From Adiantum capillus-veneris (taxonomy: Eukaryota; Streptophyta; Polypodiopsida; Polypodiales; Pteridaceae), in contig CM043945.1 in assembly GCA_014529385.2 (NCBI GenBank), forward strand, positions 97,628,612 to 97,692,611: DNA of 64,000 bases, in the 5' to 3' direction. Shown here one piece after another: positions 45,955 through 56,773 of the stretch. The translations under genes and the position numbers were made by a program. The notes under the pieces are model-generated. The model had not been told where the DNA came from. It was given only the letters and a program-made list of their open reading frames with translations, and searched no databases. Each line of letters starts with the position of its first letter. The first letter of the stretch is position 1.

Positions 45955-46400
45955 AGCCCCTATGGGAAAGTACTATACAATGCCTTATTAGATACGGGAG
46001 CTAAACACAATTTGTTGTCCTATGGAGTTTGGTGTCAATTAGGGAAACCGACCCTATCCCCGAGTACGATGCAAGTCAAGGGCATTAATAAAAAGAAAAC
46101 TGCTATTCTTGGAGTCCTTCAAACCCCTGTTGTCTATGACAATGGAAGCATAGTGCAGAGGTTTCTAGTCATGCCCGCGGGAGCTATGGAAGGCAACGTA
46201 AACCTGGGACGCACGTGGATGTTGGCAACCAAATGCACTATTGATTGGGATACTGGTAGTGTCACGATGCGACCACCGACCCTTACCCCTATAATTCATG
46301 CAAAGTCACATACGTTGCAAACTCTAGCAAAGTTGAAGGATAGCCAACATTCACAAGCCAAGGTGGTTAACTCGTCTTTGCCGGCTACCCATGAACCTAG
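45955..46400 (+). pseudogene. Second retropepsin-like domain, downstream of integrase (element E)
   Basis: 'LYNALLDTGAKHNLLSYGVW' carries the aspartic protease DTGA motif (Asp codon 45991-45993). 'GNVNLGRTWMLATKCTIDWD' ~70 residues later corresponds to the second conserved retropepsin block. The normal gypsy protease lies before RT, so this is an additional domain placed after the integrase tail. Element D has a degraded counterpart in the same position. Whether it cleaves, or is a non-catalytic binding module, is not known. Confidence 0.7.
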
Positions 46401-47123
46401 CACTTCAACACTTGTAGTTGTAGCAAGCAGTAATATTGCAAGTACTCAACTTGCACGACCTAAGAGTACATATCAATGGGTCCCCAAGGCCTTACGTCCA
46501 ACTACCTCAACCCTCCCATCCATTCCAAGAAAAAATTTCCCTGGAAAACCAAGAGCGCGCCCTATGAGAGTCAAGACCAAATCATGATGGATTCCAAAAC
46601 GACTATTAGAAGCCCAAGGCTACTATGATGGAAATGAGAAAATCTGGGTACCTAAACGTAAAATGTGTCCTTCCCTATCGACAAAAACCCATATGAGTCA
46701 AACAGTGTAACGCTAAAGCCAATGGCACACCGTGGGAAGGGAAAGATCACAGAATGCTACACACCTAGTCCAGAGCTAGTTTGGGCTCCAAGGCAAAACC
46801 AATTTATTCCACCTAGCTCAGGAAGGGGGGAGTTCCATGAAGCTTCTAGCTCCTTATGTAATACCTCCATAGAGGTAAAAGCTTCTACACAGCCTCCATC
46901 TATAGTAGTGGACCTCCATGAAGCTACAAAAGAATCCACACCTCCCAGTGTTCAAGAATCACCTGATGAACCACTTCAAGTTCGATCGTGGGAGAGTACC
47001 TTACCACCCTTGCAACTTGATGAGGCACCTAGGGTAATAGAAAACTACTGGCAAAAATACTCACCTATTACCAACTGGAACAATTGGTTTCAAAGGGTGA
47101 CGACATCATTTCAAACGGTATGA
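46401..47123 (+). pseudogene. WxPK-repeat tail (element E)
   Basis: The frame continues from the protease-like domain: 'YQWVPKALRP' (46,471), stop TGA 46585, 'WIPKRLLEAQ', 'KIWVPKRK' (~46,645), a frameshift, 'LVWAPRQNQF' (~46,775), then a Pro/Ser-rich acidic stretch to TGA ~47121. Linkers are low-complexity and basic. It ends about 10 bases before the internal polypurine tract, as in the inner element. Confidence 0.6.
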
Positions 47124-47127
47124 TCTA

Positions 47128-47144
47128 CCCAAGGGAGGGGGGAG
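47128..47144 (+). other. Internal polypurine tract (element E)
   Basis: AAGGGAGGGGGGAG followed by TGTTTGTTGACATCC. The TG after the tract also allows the reading that an LTR starts here. 'GTATATATAAAGCC' near 47,222-47,235 would be its TATA box. Confidence 0.6.
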
Positions 47145-47370
47145 TGTTTGTTGACATCCATTATTCACTTACTTCCCTCTCAACCTTTCTCCCTGACCTC
47201 TTAATCTCCAATCTTAGGGAATGTATATATAAAGCCTTATACTCACAAAAACAAGATAAAAAAGTAAAAGAGCAAGAGCCATAACACAAAATCATAAAAA
47301 CAAATTATGCACAAGAACACGACCCTTGTAATATTTGCACTCTAACCATCATCTATTTGCGTGTACAGAT

Positions 47371-47793
47371 ATGGCTAGTACGCTAGAGTCATCCACTCCT
47401 GCCTTGGGTGAGAGGTACCCTCGTTACTTTTCACAAATATTTCACATGGTCATTCCAGTGCTTGCATGTGAATGGGATTTGATAGGTACGCTAGCATGTG
47501 AGAGGAATTTTGAGGAGTTAGAATGGCTGATACGTCTCTTGACCACGTCTGATGCATACTTAGTAGAGAGCGTTTCTCCCATTGCACAAGCCTACCCTTT
47601 TGACCAAGATGACTATAGGCATCTAGTGACCTTCTTAGTAAACATGGGCACCTATGATGAAGAAGAAAATTTACAGGACTACACGGATGGCGCATATGGT
47701 CTCATGGATGATGACTTTGTTTATCTCGACGACGAGGATCAGGGTTTAGCCTTAGGGTTTCCCCCCAACCTCTACAATATCCTATTCCCTTGA
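47371..47793 (+). CDS. Accessory open frame, unrecognised acidic protein
   Basis: An intact 141-codon frame from ATG (MASTLESSTPALGERYPRYF). The first half is hydrophobic/aromatic with 'LACEWDLIGTLACERNFEEL'. The C-terminal third is strongly acidic ('TYDEEENLQDYTDGAYGLMD', 'DDEDQG'). It is intact in a region where most frames are broken. It sits downstream of a TATA-like site and upstream of another purine tract (CTAGGGGGAG, 47,800-47,810). No family recognised. It could be an accessory element protein or a captured gene piece. Confidence 0.4.
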   Translation: MASTLESSTPALGERYPRYFSQIFHMVIPVLACEWDLIGTLACERNFEELEWLIRLLTTSDAYLVESVSPIAQAYPFDQDDYRHLVTFLVNMGTYDEEENLQDYTDGAYGLMDDDFVYLDDEDQGLALGFPPNLYNILFP

Positions 47794-48156
47794 CTCTCTA
47801 GGGGGAGTGCAAATAATTAGGTTAGGGCTCCTTATGTTTTTTGTTGTGTTCAATAAGTGTTAGTACCTTTTCCCACTAATGTGCCTCCTGGAGGTATTCC
47901 TTTTTTTTCCTAGTGTGTACAGGAGCGTGTTGCTATTGATAGGATTTGGACCTTCATGGAATCTTTATCTCGACTCACTCTTCAAATCAAGCACGAAATC
48001 GACACAAACAGATGTTTCTTGTCCATTACCATTGCCCCTTATCTTTTTTGCATCTATGATTGTCTGCTTTAATTGTGATTGGTAGCCTAATATTCACTGC
48101 ATTTGCTTAGTATCAAACATTTAATTCAATGTAATTTTTTGTCATAATCACTTGTC
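47794..48156. other. Non-coding flank left of copia C
   Basis: No coding signal. It becomes continuous with 53,698 onward if copia C is removed. Confidence 0.4.
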
Positions 48157-48377
48157 TGTTGGGATTAAAGCCCAAGTGGCCTCTTATGCGGATATGGCTG
48201 GCCGCCCGCCTAACTCACTTCCCTCTAACTCTTTGTATATACTAACTTATACTTTGTGAATACTAAGGAATTGGGAGATAACCCTTCTAACAGTTCTCTG
48301 CGTACTGTACTGTGTAAGCTCACTGTGTGTGTGTGTGTGTGTGTGAGAGTCGACCCACGCTCCGCTCCGCGACTTCA
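48157..48377 (+). repeat. 5' LTR of copia C
   Basis: TGTTGGGATTAAAGCCC...GACTTCA, 221 bp. A (GT)n tract lies near the 3' end. TATA-like 'TTGTATATACT' lies near 48,232-48,242. Confidence 0.96.
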
Positions 48378-48379
48378 AT

Positions 48380-48392
48380 TGGTATCAGAGCC
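48380..48392 (+). other. Primer binding site, initiator tRNA-Met (copia C)
   Basis: TGGTATCAGAGCC two bases after the LTR. Confidence 0.96.
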
Positions 48393-49433
48393 TTGGTTCA
48401 GTGCGGTTTTGTGCAATCGCGCGCGCGCACTTTTCTGGCAGATTCTGAATCCGGAGTTCGAAAATTCACACTCAGCGTTCCGGGAGCGTTTCCAGCAGGT
48501 GACTGCAGTTTTACCCCCCTTTCGAAGCAGTTTATGCCCTCAGAATTTCGTTCTGAGCACTACAGCAGAAGATAGATTTCAACCGCAAAGAAATCCGTCT
48601 TGTGTAGATTGGCAAGCAGGAGGTGGTCGACATCAATATCGGCATCGACATACATCACTTATTAGTCTTCAGAGCATCATCTATAGACCAGGTACACATA
48701 TATATCATCAGATATATATATTGCAGTCTGCATTGCTACTTCTTGTGCTTGCCAGGTTCCAGGGGAGGTGTGGCCATACGACGGCTTGACACCACTGGCA
48801 TGTATTGCAGATTGATGTACTGTGATTGTGGGTCTGCTAGTTGTGAGTCACGCTAGCAGACAGACCGCCGCAGCGGTCATAGGACAGTGATTGGTCTATT
48901 ATAGGATGTATGCTAGTTCTGGGCAGTTTGCTGAGCCATCTGAGAGGGTCGTGTGTGAGGTTTTTTGAAGCCAAGCACTGGGGGCTGGGTTACCCAGTGT
49001 GAGGTGGATTAGGTTGCTGGAGTTCCCCTCTACACGCATCCTCTTCGGCGACTTTTATCCCTTAGGATGTATGACTTTGTGTAGACACTGGATTGCATCT
49101 TATGCGTCAGGCCGTTGAGGCATTGTTCAGGGTTCAGTCTTCAGACAGATACAGGTTCTGTCATCGCCTAGAGAGGAGACAGTGTATGCTTACAGGACAG
49201 CATATTACAGAGATTTTTTAGATTTGTCACTAGTCAGCTATTTATGATTGTTTTTTGAGCTATCTTTTGGTTCCCAGAGCTCAGTTTATAGGGGAGACTC
49301 TGTCAAAAATTTTCAAAATACTGACTGTTCCTGAGGAGAGGTGTTCAGCTTGTTGATTACAGCTTGTGTACAAAGGCCAGTTTACAGGGGAAACTCTGCC
49401 GGATTTTTCTCAGGAGTAAGCAGTTTGGCAGAT
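48393..49433 (+). other. Leader of copia C
   Basis: About 1 kb without coding signal between the primer site and gag. This is long for copia. Confidence 0.6.
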
Positions 49434-50384
49434 ATGGCATCTTCTCAAAGTGAGACTCTTTACAACATAAAGAAGCTGGATGGCACAAACTTTCCATTCT
49501 GGAAGAAGCAGATTTGGCAGGTTTTGGTGCAGAAAAAACAAGTGAAGCCACTGAAGCTCAAAGGGGAGAGACAAGAAGGTATGGCTGAAGATGAGTGGGA
49601 AGAGCTTGACGAGTTAGCTTGTTCCACAATCATGCTGACACTGGCAAAAAATGTTTACTTCAACGTAGCAGAAGAGACTACAGCGTATGGCTTATGGCAA
49701 AAGCTATGTGGTATGTACGAGAAACAAAGTGCTGCTTCTCAGATTTACTGGCTCAAGAAATTGGTGGATTTGAAGATGAAGGAAGGGACAGCCATGTCAA
49801 ATCATCTGAATGAATTTCACACAATTTTCAGCCAGTTAACAGCACAGGAGATAGTCTTTCCAGATTCAGTGAAGGCTATGTTTCTCTTAATCACTTTGCC
49901 AGACAGTTGGGATACTTTTCGTACAGCGTTAAGTAATTCTGTCGCGCCATAAGGTCTTACAAGTGCCAATGTAGAAGGCAGCCTGCTCACAGAGGAAGTG
50001 AACAGGAAGAACATTGACAAAGGCAAAGGCAATAGTGCTTTGGTCGTTCGAGGGAGACAACAGTTTAAAGAGAAGGGTAAGAAGGCACAAAACCGAAGTA
50101 AGTCTCGTGATTCAAAGTCAAAGGATGACATAGAATGCTACCATTGTGGCAAGAAGGGTCACATGAAGCGAGACTGTACGAAGTGGAAACAAGAAAAAGG
50201 AAAAACAAAGAGTTCTGAGCAAGATGAAAAGAAGAGTTCAGTGAAGATTGAAGAGGTGAATGTCACAGGATCTGGTTCAGACAGTGATTCTGGTATAGCA
50301 GCTGGTGACATCTTCCTTACAAGCAATCTTGATTCTGTTTTCTTGACTGCAGAGGATGGACATGCTATGAGTGATTGGATTATC
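49434..50384 (+). pseudogene. Gag of copia C with one internal stop
   Basis: MASSQSETLYNIKKLDGTNF starts a typical copia gag: 'FPFWKKQIWQVL', 'TAYGLWQKLCGMYEKQSAAS' and 'MFLLITLPDSWDTFRTALSN'. TAA at 49950 interrupts, and the same frame continues 'VEGSLLTEEVNRKNIDKGKG' to the zinc knuckle CYHCGKKGHMKRDC (from 50137). The stop lies before the zinc knuckle, so the product of this copy would lack nucleocapsid. It is a plausible single point mutation in a young copy. Confidence 0.93.
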
Positions 50385-51960
50385 GACTCAGGGGCATCTT
50401 TACATGTTTCTCCGCACAAAGAGTGGTTTACATCATATGTGGCTACTAAAGATTATGTCAGACTTGGCAATGAGCAGGTTTGTGACATACTTGGAGTGGG
50501 AGATGTGCAGTTGAAGTTTTAGAATGGCTCTTCTTTATGGCTCAAGAATGTCAGACATGTTCCAGCAATCCGAAAGAGCTTGATTAGTACAGGGAAGTTG
50601 GATGATGCGGGTTATGTGACAGTTTTTGGGAACAGCGCTTGGAAGATCTCCAAAGGTTCGATGATTGTAGCACATGGCAGCAAGTCAGGAACTCTGTACA
50701 CTTTACATGTTTCAGAGGTTAAAAACCATGTAATTAATGTGATTGAGCAGCCAAGTGTGTCACTGTGGCATCGTAGGTTGGGACATATGTCAAAAAGAGG
50801 AATGGAAATACTTTCTCATTATGGTTATTTGCCTGGCTTTTCATTTCAAGATTTCGAGTTTTGTGAGCATTGTGTTTATGGTAAGCAAACACAGGAACCG
50901 CACAGATCAAAGAGGAATCGTAGGGACGAACGGTTAGCTCTTGTACACAGTGATCTATGCGGACCAATGCCTAGTTTGTCACTAGGGGGAGCAGCGTACT
51001 TTTGTACATTCATAGATGACTATTCTCGCAAAGTATGGGTTTACTTCTTGAAGCACAAGGATGAGGTGCTCAAGGTCTTTAAGACATTCTTGCAGCTGGT
51101 GGAGAATCAGAGTGGTCAGAAGCTGAAGTGCTTGAGAACTGACAATGGTGGAGAGTACGTTTCCAAATCTTTTCAAGACTTTTGTGAAGCAAAAGGGATT
51201 AAGCGGGAACTTACTGCACCATATAATCCTTCACAGAATGGGGTTGCAGAACGTATGAATAGGACCATACAAGAGAAGGTCAGAAGCATGTTGTCAAATG
51301 CTGAGTTGCCTGATGGATTTTGGGCGGAAGCAGTGGCTACAGCTGTCCATTTGATCAACAGGTCTCCTAGTAGGGTTCTGGATAAGAGTGCAGTGGCCGA
51401 GATGCTATGGACAGGAAAGGCACCTTCGTATAAGCATCTCAGAGTCTTTGGTTGTGAAGCTTATAGCCATATTCCTAAGGAGTTCAGAAATAAGTTAGAA
51501 CCAAAGAGCAAGAAGTGTATATTTCTTGGCTACGGAGAATCGGGCGAGATGGGTTACCGGCTTTGGGATCTTGAGTCCAGAAAGCTTATTCGTAGCAATG
51601 ATGTGCATTTCAATGAAGCCAAGTTTCACGCTAAGCCAGAGAAGACAGAGGAGATCAGAAGAGTTGTCTTCAGGGAAGATGGACCTAGTGCTAGCACATC
51701 AAGACAGCATGGTCAGGCTCAGGAACAGCCTATAGTGGCTAGAGAGGCAGAATCAGTTGTGGTGAGACGTTCTGAGCGTGTCTCCAAACCACTTGATCGT
51801 TATGTGCCATCTCTAAATTATGTCATGCTCACAGATTGCGGAGAACCATCTTGTTACAAGGAAGCATTACAAGCGGTTGACTCGAAAAAATGGCAGTTGG
51901 CCATGCAGTCAGAGATGACAGCTCTGCATAAAAACCAGACATGGAAGTTGGTTAAATTAC
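50385..51960 (+). pseudogene. Protease and integrase of copia C
   Basis: Protease motif 'WIIDSGASLHVSPHKEW' (Asp codon 50385). TAG 50520 falls inside the protease, about 45 residues later. Integrase: zinc-binding 'LWHRRLGHMSKRGME' and 'CEHCVYGKQ'; catalytic 'HSDLCGPMPS', 'RTDNGGEYVS' and 'QNGVAERMNR' all present. 'FGCEAYSHIPKEFRNKLEPK' and 'GYRLWDLESRKLI' follow. Only the one stop is seen. Confidence 0.95.
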
Positions 51961-53396
51961 CACAGGGCAAAAAGGCTCTACCTTGTAAATGGGTTTATAG
52001 GTATAAGATCACCGCTCATGATAGTCAGCCAAAGTACAAAGCAAGGCTTGTTGCCAAGGGCTTTAAGCAAGAACAAGGCATTGACTTTGATGAAGTCTTC
52101 TCTCCAGTGGTCAAGATGACTACATTGAGATGCTTTCTTGCATTGGTTGCTATATTGGATTTGGTGTTGCACCAAATGGATGTCAAGACAGCGTTCTTGC
52201 ATGGTGGTTTAGATGTAGAAATTTACATGCAGCAGCCAGAAGGGTTTGTTGAGAAAGGCATGGAACATTTGGTATGCCAGTTGTTAAAGAGTCTTTATGG
52301 CTTAAAACAATCACCGAGGGCATGGTACCATAAGTTCCACCAGTTTATGCTTTCTCAAGGCTACAAACGTAGTGATTTCGATCACTGTCTATATACAAAG
52401 AAGGCTAAGGATGGCAGTTGGCTGATCCTTATTTTGTATGTGGATGACATGTTGATTGCTAGCAAACACTTGGAAGAAATTTCAGCTTTGAAGTCAAAGA
52501 TGGCAAAATCGTTTGACATGAAAGACATGGGTGAGGCAAGTCATATACTTGGTATGCGCATTGAGAGAGACAGATCAAAGAAGTTGATTTGGTTATCTCA
52601 AACAGAGTATATTGACAAGGTTTTGCAACGTTTCAATATGGAGAAGGGAAAGGCATTGAGTGTTCCATTGCCACCATATGTGAAACTTAGCAAACAAGAT
52701 TGTCCTGTGTCTGAGGAAGAAAAGACTGAAATGGATAAGATTCCATATGCGTCTGCAGTGGGTAGTTTGATGTATGCAATGATTGCTACACGTCCGGATA
52801 TTGCATTTGCAGTGGGAGTGGTTAGCAGATATATGTCAAATCCCGGAAAGAAACATTGGGAGGTAGTGAAAGGTATCATGAGATACTTAAAACATACAAA
52901 GAGTATGCGCATATGCCATGGTAGTCAGGATTTGAGTGTCAGAGGATACACTGATTCAGATTATGCAGGATACTTGGATAAAAGGAGATCTACATTAGGC
53001 TATGTCTTTACATTGGCTGGAGGTGCCATATCATGGCGATCACGATTACAAGATTGTGTTACGCAGTCTACTACAGAAGCTGAGTATGTTGCAGCAAATG
53101 AGGCATGCAAAGAAGCTATTTGGCTTGGTAGATTGGTTGCAGACTTGGGAATCAAAGTAGATATGCCAGAGTTATATTGTGATAGTCAAAGTGCTATACA
53201 ATTGGCAAAGAATCCAGTGTTCCATTCGAAGACTAAGCATATTGATGTCAAATATCACTTCATTAGGGAAGTACTTGAAGACAAGCAGATACAACTGCTG
53301 AAGATCCACACCAAGGACAATCCTGTTGATCTACTCACAAAGGGACTTCCAGGAGAGGGCTTTGTGCATTGTCGTGAGTTATTGGGCATTGGATAG
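51961..53396 (+). CDS. Reverse transcriptase and RNase H of copia C
   Basis: Open to the natural stop TAG 53394. RT: 'LPCKWVYRYKITAHDSQPKY', 'FKQEQGIDFDEVFSPVVKM', 'LYGLKQSPRAWYHKF' and catalytic YVDD at 52437-52448. RNase H: 'YTDSDYAGYLDKRRS', 'STTEAEYVAANEACKEAIWL' and 'YCDSQSAIQL' with all catalytic acids present. The end 'DNPVDLLTKGLPGEGF' is the standard copia terminus. This half is in the same frame as gag and could be translated only if the upstream stops were bypassed. Confidence 0.95.
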
Positions 53397-53468
53397 ATGG
53401 CAGCCATGTAAATCTTTGTACATTTATGTTCATAGATTTACAGTTACTTAAAGTGCCACATTGGACTT

Positions 53469-53480
53469 TAAGTGGGAGGT
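53469..53480 (+). other. Polypurine tract of copia C
   Basis: TTAAGTGGGAGGT next to the 3' LTR, a common copia form. Confidence 0.88.
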
Positions 53481-53697
53481 TGTTGGGATTAAAGCCCAAG
53501 TGGCCTCTTATGCGGATATGGTTGGCCGCCCGCCTAACTCACTTCCCTCTAACTCTTTGTATATACTAACTTATACTTTGTGAATACTAAGGAATTGGGA
53601 GATAACCCTTCTAACAGTTCTCTGCGTACTGTACTGTGTAAGCTCACTGTGTGTGTGTGAGAGAGAGAGTCGACCCACGCTCTGCTCCGCGACTTCA
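53481..53697 (+). repeat. 3' LTR of copia C
   Basis: 217 bp. It differs from the 5' LTR by C/T in 'GGCTGGCCG', C/T in 'CTCCGCTCC' and the GT/GA microsatellite. Confidence 0.96.
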
Positions 53698-54694
53698 TTG
53701 TCTAGGTTTAAAAATCAAGCAGTTCGACTAAGCTAGTTTGACCAAGTTAGGTGTTAGAGATCTTCTCTTAATACCATGGGGAATGCCTTCCTAATGATTA
53801 ATGGTTACTTAGGTTCTTAATCCGATTTAGGCAGCATTGTGTGAAATTTACTAGGGCTTTCTAGTGTGCTTGACCCTATTGACCTTTAGCTTAAGTATTA
53901 TAAAGGGAGTTTACTAGTGAGATGAGCCTGGGGAGGTGTATCAGTGTTATATGACCCCCCAAAGTTACAAAATTAAAATGATGAAAATGAACAAACAAAA
54001 AATCAAAGTGCCACATTGTAAAATCTTAAGCTGGAAGAGAAATCTCAGCTTGATTGGGTACTTCACTCACATGTATCGCCTATGGTACTAGAGCCCTAGA
54101 GATTCCCAGTATGGGCGCTTTTTCTCGAAAAGCAAAAAACCCAAGGCATACAAAATAAGCACACACATCAAATTGAATCACTGAGAAAACACTTTGGGGG
54201 GTCAAAGAAAAGGTAATCAGTCAGGCGATGATTTCATGAGAAATTCCTTTTATCGTAGCTTAACTACAAGGTCCTCTAGGTATAGCCTCTATTCAGCCCT
54301 TGAACATGAAATACTTGGCTCTCGCGATTAAACTTAATTAACCAGAGAAAATTAAGAAGCTTACCCATGGTATTAATAGTCGATCTCTAGTGCCTTTCGA
54401 CCGTTAAATTAGCGACCCCAGACTTGTTTAATTTTTTACCTTTACATCTGTTTATGCATTTGATTACATTGCAATTTAATGCTTATTGGTGACAAATTGT
54501 TTAAAATTCTATTACCAATCAATTGTCTGCCTAAAATTGCATATGCTTTTTAATCTCTTATGAAAATACAATTACTATGCAATGTTGTTTGATTTTGCAG
54601 TGACTAATGAAGGCTAAGGACATTCATCTCAAATGCTCTTTCACCTCGACCAACGAGCTTCAACTCAATAGCTTCCGAGGACGGAATCTACATC
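53698..54694. other. Non-coding flank right of copia C
   Basis: Begins with the right TTGTC target copy. No coding frame recognised. Toward 54,640-54,690 it approaches a polypurine tract and is probably the 3' untranslated part of element E. Confidence 0.45.
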
Positions 54695-54707
54695 AGGAAG
54701 GGGGGCA
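54695..54707 (+). other. Terminal polypurine tract (element E)
   Basis: AGGAAGGGGGGCA precedes TGTTAACC. It is very similar to the tract of the inner element (GGAAGGGGGGAA). Confidence 0.7.
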
Positions 54708-55056
54708 TGTTAACCCTCACGGCTCACGGACACCCTATCACCTACGAGACGGACGTTGTAACCTACGGTGGACATTGTATTATTTATTTGGTAGAGTCAG
54801 GTACCGGGCTTGTCGGTCCAATAGGAAAAAGGTAAGAGTGATCGCCGATGAGAGGCGCACTCTAACTGGGACATTCAAGGGATTAGTTGGCTAAGAATGG
54901 GCGCCCAAGTGTGAATGGGTGAGCTCATATAAAAGCAAACTAAACCTAAAATTCACTCATTCTCTCATTTGTGCAATAGAAGAGTGCTCTTGCTCCATCT
55001 CCATCTCCATCTTCTTCTTCTTCACCTCCTTGTGTGTGTGTGTGTATGTGAGAGAG

Positions 55057-55093
<37 letters not shown>

Positions 55094-55290
55094 TCGATCA
55101 TTGCGGCGGCACAACGGCGGTGAAGCGGTTGAGCGCGACGTAGCGGCGTCTCCTTCTTCTTCGCGGCGAGGAATCCTCCACAGCAGGAGCATAGAACGGT
55201 GAGGGACACACCATTGCCCTCTTTTGAGCTTACTAGTTAAGCTAGTTGTGTGCTTGGAGCCGTCTATGGCTCGCACACAATGTTAGGTAA
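54708..55290 (+). repeat. Probable 3' LTR of element E
   Basis: Starts TGTTAACCCTCACGG right after the tract. It contains a TATA box (CATATAAAAG, 54926-54935) and GT/GA microsatellites (55,032-55,091). The right end is approximate: element D protease sequence begins near 55,310. No second copy is in the window to prove the boundaries. Confidence 0.6.
54926..54935 (+). promoter_or_regulatory. TATA box in the LTR at 54.7 kb
   Basis: CATATAAAAG about 220 bp into the LTR, followed by sequence with a C/T-rich 5' UTR look. Confidence 0.55.
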
Positions 55291-55295
55291 GGCCC

Positions 55296-55500
55296 TTGCT
55301 TCGACAGTGCGGCAAGGAGCGCACAAGCCTACTAGAAAGTGTGCTAGTCAACTCCTGTGGAATTTACTACCAACACACTTTTTCTATTGTAGATTTTGGA
55401 AAGAAACTCAACTATGAAATTATCTTGGGAATACTATTCATGAGACAAATACAATTAATCCAAGATTGGGGGAATGATTATCTCTAGATAAAACATGTAG
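55296..55500 (+). pseudogene. Protease C-terminal part (element D)
   Basis: 'LLESVLVNSCGIYYQHTFSI' and 'YEIILGILFMRQIQLIQDWG' align with the inner protease. The catalytic Asp region is absent, so this copy is truncated at its 5' side next to the E LTR. Confidence 0.8.
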
Positions 55501-55514
55501 GAGCAATTGCTTGA

Positions 55515-55774
55515 GTGAACTTGAATCAACAAGGGAAAGACCAACAACTAAGGCTGCGTGCTAATGAAGAGGAGTATCTTCCTACTTTAGAGCAAGCACA
55601 TGAATTTCTAGCAGGGGGTCACTTCTCTCCTAAAACCACAACTAAGGCTATATTGATGGCAGGCATCTGTTGGCCAACCCTGTTTACCGGTGCCAAAGAA
55701 TTTTTGTGACGATGCGATTCATGGCAGCAAGCAAAGATTTTGACAAAATTGATAGTTTTCCATTGTGACCTATA
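55515..55774 (+). pseudogene. Integrase zinc-binding domain (element D)
   Basis: 'YLPTLEQAHEFLAGGHFSPK' then 'ILMAGICWPTLFTGAKEF' and, after a stop at 55707, 'RCDSWQQ'. This corresponds to the HHCC finger of gypsy integrases, with some ligands altered (Cys-X2-Cys is now Cys-X-X-Trp). Confidence 0.8.
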
Positions 55775-56365
55775 ATGGGAGCACGAGCATTTGCAAAGTG
55801 GGGTATAGAATTTGTCGGTCCGATACAATCACTGGTATACAAAACTCATACGCAATATATTATTGTGGCCACATATTACTTAACCAAATGGGCCGAGGCA
55901 CGAGCCACTAGGAAGAACAATGCTAGACCTACTGTTACGTTCATATACAAATGCGTATTCACTAGATACAGACTTCCTATTGGTATTGTGAGTGATCGCG
56001 GATTGCATTTTCTCAACCAGGTGATAGAGCACTTATTAAATGAGTTCATGGTAATCCATAACAAGTATGCACCCTATTATCCTCAAGCAAACAGTCAAGC
56101 AAAACATACAAACAAAATCCTAATCTCTGTACTAACTAAAATTGTTAGTTCAGGAAGGACGACGGACTGGGAGATGCATCTTCATTCGACCTTGTGGGTG
56201 TATCAAGTTTCATTCAAAAGAGCCTTTAATACAACTCCTTTTAACTTGATCTATGGTTTGGATGAAATATTGCCCATGGAGTTCTTATTAGCCACTCTTA
56301 GAGTTGGACGCAAATTGGAATGGAAAGGGCACATGTTGTTAGAACGACTCGAGGACCTAGAATGA
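55775..56365 (+). pseudogene. Integrase catalytic core with mutated triad (element D)
   Basis: A 196-codon open frame. 'AKWGIEFVGPIQ' has Glu where the first catalytic Asp is normal. 'GIVSDRGLHFLNQVIEHLLN' keeps the second Asp. 'YYPQANSQAKHTNKI' has Lys in place of the catalytic Glu. 'FKRAFNTTPFNLIYGLDEIL' follows. Two of the three catalytic residues are therefore changed. The start methionine is an internal codon. Confidence 0.88.
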
Positions 56366-56650
56366 CTAGAAGAACAATGATTAGCAGCCATTGCCCATGT
56401 ATATGCACAAAAACAAATACAAAAACAATTTTTTGACTCTCATTTGCTTACTAAATTTTTCAAACCAGGGGATTTGATTCTAGTGTACTCCTTGAAACAA
56501 CATATACCAAATTTCAAGAAAAAAGTGCATGGTCCTTTTGTCATTGAAGATGTTTCACCAACTGCTGCCATCAAACTAGCTACCTTGATGGAGAAATCAT
56601 GGAAAATTGGATTAGAGGATCTTGAGCCCACAAATACTATCTACCCTTGA
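56366..56650 (+). pseudogene. Integrase C-terminal domain (element D)
   Basis: After stops at ~56,363 and ~56,378, 'FFKPGDLILVYSLKQHIPNF' and 'HGPFVIEDVSPTAAIKLATL' form the SH3-like tail, ending TGA ~56648. It corresponds to the integrase end retained in element E. Confidence 0.82.
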
Positions 56651-56773
56651 CTAATGATCTTTTTCAAAGGATGCATGTAGCAAAGGAAACAAAGCTTAAA
56701 CAATAGCAGGTGATTGAGGAAGCCCAGGAGGAAGCATCCAAGTTTTGAAGCAAAAAACAACAAGGCAACCTAT

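Larger units (their letters stand above)
48157..53697 (+). mobile_element. Copia element C, young and nearly intact
   Basis: A 5.5-kb copia retrotransposon with a perfect 5-bp target duplication TTGTC (48152-48156 and 53698-53702). The LTRs differ by two substitutions and microsatellite length. The internal part has one frame from 49434 to 53396 broken only by TAA 49950 and TAG 50520. No frameshift is seen. It is the most recent insertion in the window and differs from copia A/B in sequence and LTR. Confidence 0.97.
43239..55290 (+). mobile_element. Gypsy element E, 5' truncated, split by copia C
   Basis: Order: acidic spacer, RT-RNase H, a deleted integrase of which only the ends remain, a second retropepsin-like domain, WxPK tail, internal polypurine tract, an accessory open frame, copia C insertion, terminal polypurine tract and an LTR-like end. 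It is grouped as one element because this order parallels the inner element and because the DNA flanking copia C would be continuous. No 5' LTR, gag or first protease is visible. The link between pol and the LTR at 54,708 is inference. Confidence 0.55.

Noticed and set aside
49950-49952. Stop between gag parts of copia C as a recoding signal
   Set aside because: It lies before the zinc knuckle, not at the gag-pol border, and the second stop (50520) is inside the protease. Both look like mutations.
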